The translations under genes and the position numbers were made by a program. 64,000 nucleotides of DNA from Sinorhizobium alkalisoli (lineage in GTDB: Bacteria > Pseudomonadota > Alphaproteobacteria > Rhizobiales > Rhizobiaceae): assembly GCF_008932245.1 (NCBI RefSeq), contig NZ_CP034910.1, positions 806,001-870,000 of the forward strand, written 5' to 3'. Positions 62,643-64,000 of this stretch are shown one piece after another (positions within the stretch are counted from its first letter, which is position 1; each line of letters opens with the position of its first letter). The notes under the pieces are model-generated. The model worked only from the letters and a program-made list of their open reading frames with translations. It did no database searches and had not been told where the DNA came from.

Positions 62643-63524
62643 ATGCAGGTGTTCGTAATGGGTGGGACCGGCACTATCGGCCTGGCGGTCGTACGTGAAC
62701 TCGTCGAGAGGGGTCATGAGGTGGTCGGCCTTGCACGCTCTTCCTCATCGGCCGCGGCGCTGGAAGAAGTCGGAGCATCGGCGCTTGCGGGGGATATCCG
62801 GATGCCGGGGGTCTGGCTGAAAGATCTGCCGAAGATCGAGGCTGTCATTCATGCGGCCACCGATTTTGCCGCCGACATGGGCGACGTCGATTCACAGCTG
62901 CTCGACGCGCTCCTTCCGGTCCTAGCCAAGATGGGGAAGCCTCGTTTCGTATACACCGGCGGCTGCTGGCTATATGGTGCCACGGGCTCCAAACCGGCCG
63001 TTGAGACCAGCCCTTTTGATCCCTTGCCCGCCTTTGCCTGGATGGTTCCACAATTGCGACGCGTGCTCGCCGCCACGGAGATTCGCGGGACCGTCGTGCA
63101 TCCGGCGATGGTCTACAATCGAAGCGGCGGCGTATTCCTCTCCTTCCTCGATCACGCCCGCAAGGGTGGGCCTGTACCTGTCGTTGACGGCGGCCATGTG
63201 CGTTGGCCCCTGGTGCATGCCGACGATCTCGCCGTACTCTACGCCCTGGTTCTCGAGTGCGCAGAGGCAGGTCAGTCCTACAACGGCGCCGCCTTGACCG
63301 GTTTGCCGGTGGGGCCGCTTGCCTCGGCGATTGCCACAGTCTTCGGCGGTGCGGACTGCAATACCCGGATCATCAGCGCCGATGAGGTGGCAAAGCTGCG
63401 CGGCGAATGGGCGCGGGGCTATGCGCTTGACCAGTCGATGAGCGGCGAAAAGGCCCGCTCTGCGCTCGGTTGGCGGCCCGTGCATCTAGATCCCTTGGCC
63501 GATCTGCTCCTCCCGTGGTCGTGA
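62643..63524 (+). CDS. NAD(P)-dependent epimerase/reductase (extended SDR)
   Basis: A 293-residue Rossmann protein: MGGTGTIGLAVVRELVERGHEVVGLAR (6-32) is the nucleotide loop, VIHAATDFAADMGDVDSQ gives the next strand, and RFVYTGGCWLYG stands where YxxxK enzymes have the catalytic Ser/Tyr, without a clear YxxxK. This pattern fits atypical extended SDRs (NmrA/epimerase-like). Substrate unknown. The ATG is at 62643 with GGGAGATG upstream. It precedes a divergent-in-role AraC gene on the same strand. Confidence 0.8.
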   Translation: MQVFVMGGTGTIGLAVVRELVERGHEVVGLARSSSSAAALEEVGASALAGDIRMPGVWLKDLPKIEAVIHAATDFAADMGDVDSQLLDALLPVLAKMGKPRFVYTGGCWLYGATGSKPAVETSPFDPLPAFAWMVPQLRRVLAATEIRGTVVHPAMVYNRSGGVFLSFLDHARKGGPVPVVDGGHVRWPLVHADDLAVLYALVLECAEAGQSYNGAALTGLPVGPLASAIATVFGGADCNTRIISADEVAKLRGEWARGYALDQSMSGEKARSALGWRPVHLDPLADLLLPWS

Positions 63525-63647
63525 CGACGGGACCAAAGCAGCCAGCCCAACCCCGGATACGAGCGCCTGGAATTCCTTGCCAATGCCGCTGGCCAGGGAT
63601 CATTGTGCGGGTCAACTGAACGACGTTAGCGAAACGCGAGAGCATGC

Positions 63648-64000
63648 ATGAGCCGCCGGCCCTTCGATCCGCATCACTTCTGGCGCGATCAGGCGCTTCC
63701 CTTTCTCGAGGCGCGCCAAGTCGCCGATGGGCGCAATGCCTGCTACGGCTTGCACAGCCATCGTACCTTTTCGATCGGCGTGGTGAGCACCGGACGGAGC
63801 AGCTACCGAAATGGACGCCTGCGGCACGAGATCAAGGCGGGCACGGTTGTACTCGTGAATCCGGAAGAGGCGCATGCCTGCAATCCGCTCAAGGGATCTC
63901 CCTGGGCCTATCGCATGCTCTATGTGGATCCAGCCTGGCTCAGCGATCAAAGCGAGAGTGCGGAGTTTCGCCCCTACGCTGCGGCGGCGAGCGACGACCC
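63648..64000 (+). CDS. AraC-family regulator, 3'-partial (sensor domain only)
   Basis: 117 codons are present, running off the window. The sequence HSHRTFSIGVVSTGRSSYRNGRLRHEIKAGTVVLVNPEEAHACNP is the cupin-like AraC ligand-binding domain. The C-terminal helix-turn-helix pair should follow beyond 64000. ATG 63648 is used; another ATG at 63644 is out of frame. The gene starts 123 bases after the epimerase stop on the same strand. Confidence 0.8.
   Translation, partial: MSRRPFDPHHFWRDQALPFLEARQVADGRNACYGLHSHRTFSIGVVSTGRSSYRNGRLRHEIKAGTVVLVNPEEAHACNPLKGSPWAYRMLYVDPAWLSDQSESAEFRPYAAAASDD

Noticed and set aside
1..64000. tRNA, rRNA or attachment sites for an integrated element
   Set aside because: No cloverleaf, rRNA-like sequence, integrase gene or flanking direct repeats were recognised by eye; a covariance-model search would be needed to exclude small RNAs.

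Overview
The window looks like an accessory (chromid or megaplasmid type) segment of an alphaproteobacterial rhizobium, most likely Sinorhizobium/Ensifer. The evidence is high G+C with strong GC third-position bias, a RIME-type double palindrome, several copies of a short palindromic element typical of Sinorhizobium intergenic DNA, and close-set ABC uptake operons. The block asnO / NAGGN synthetase / GntR / dipeptide ABC transporter resembles the gene order I remember from S. meliloti pSymB. No rRNA, tRNA or CRISPR array was seen. Species assignment is inference.

Layout. 1-3.3 kb: a partial SLC13 anion permease, a methyltransferase-like protein and a PAS-GGDEF diguanylate cyclase. 3.5-7.7 kb: ugpBAEC glycerol-3-phosphate importer. 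7.9-11.7 kb: DUF302 protein, MFS exporter, cupin, LysR regulator. 11.9-13.9 kb: 3-hydroxybutyrate dehydrogenase plus a patatin-like lipase, followed by a RIME element. 13.9-22.7 kb: a six-gene operon (binding protein, two permeases, ATPase, GH91 enzyme, GH32 enzyme) divergent from a LacI regulator, with three operator-like dyads between them. I read this as a dedicated system for uptake and cytoplasmic breakdown of difructose dianhydride (inulin-derived), the most unusual system in the window. 22.7-29.7 kb: a decayed ISL3 transposase, then a bufferin-type RiPP operon (DUF2282 precursor, DUF692/MNIO enzyme, DUF2063 partner, DoxX) running into an FAD oxidoreductase, a class III cyclase and DUF3307.

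29.9-32.5 kb is a scrapyard: a frame-broken sugar isomerase, the tail of a 2-hydroxyacid dehydrogenase, a headless and tailless VgrG, and a truncated IS3 element. 32.5-39.1 kb: a full tripartite tricarboxylate transporter (tctCBA) divergent from a response regulator / histidine kinase / periplasmic binding protein operon. 39.2-50.3 kb: the NAGGN osmoprotectant genes (ATP-grasp/GNAT synthetase, AsnO amidotransferase, M42 peptidase), split by a peptide ABC transporter and a GntR regulator. 50.7-56.5 kb: an SGNH hydrolase nested inside RTX repeats, an acyltransferase, a DCC-type thiol protein with a small membrane partner, an SH3 protein and an HTTM-like membrane protein. 57-62.4 kb: surface-polysaccharide genes (flippase, sugar transferase) enclosing a phosphoribosyltransferase-like protein and a GMC oxidoreductase with a Tat-exported small subunit. 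62.6-64 kb: a reductase/epimerase and a partial AraC regulator.

A recurring design is visible: in all four transport operons whose binding-protein gene comes first (ugp, the GH91 locus, tct, dipeptide), a stem-loop lies directly after the binding-protein gene, which would favour excess binding protein over membrane components.
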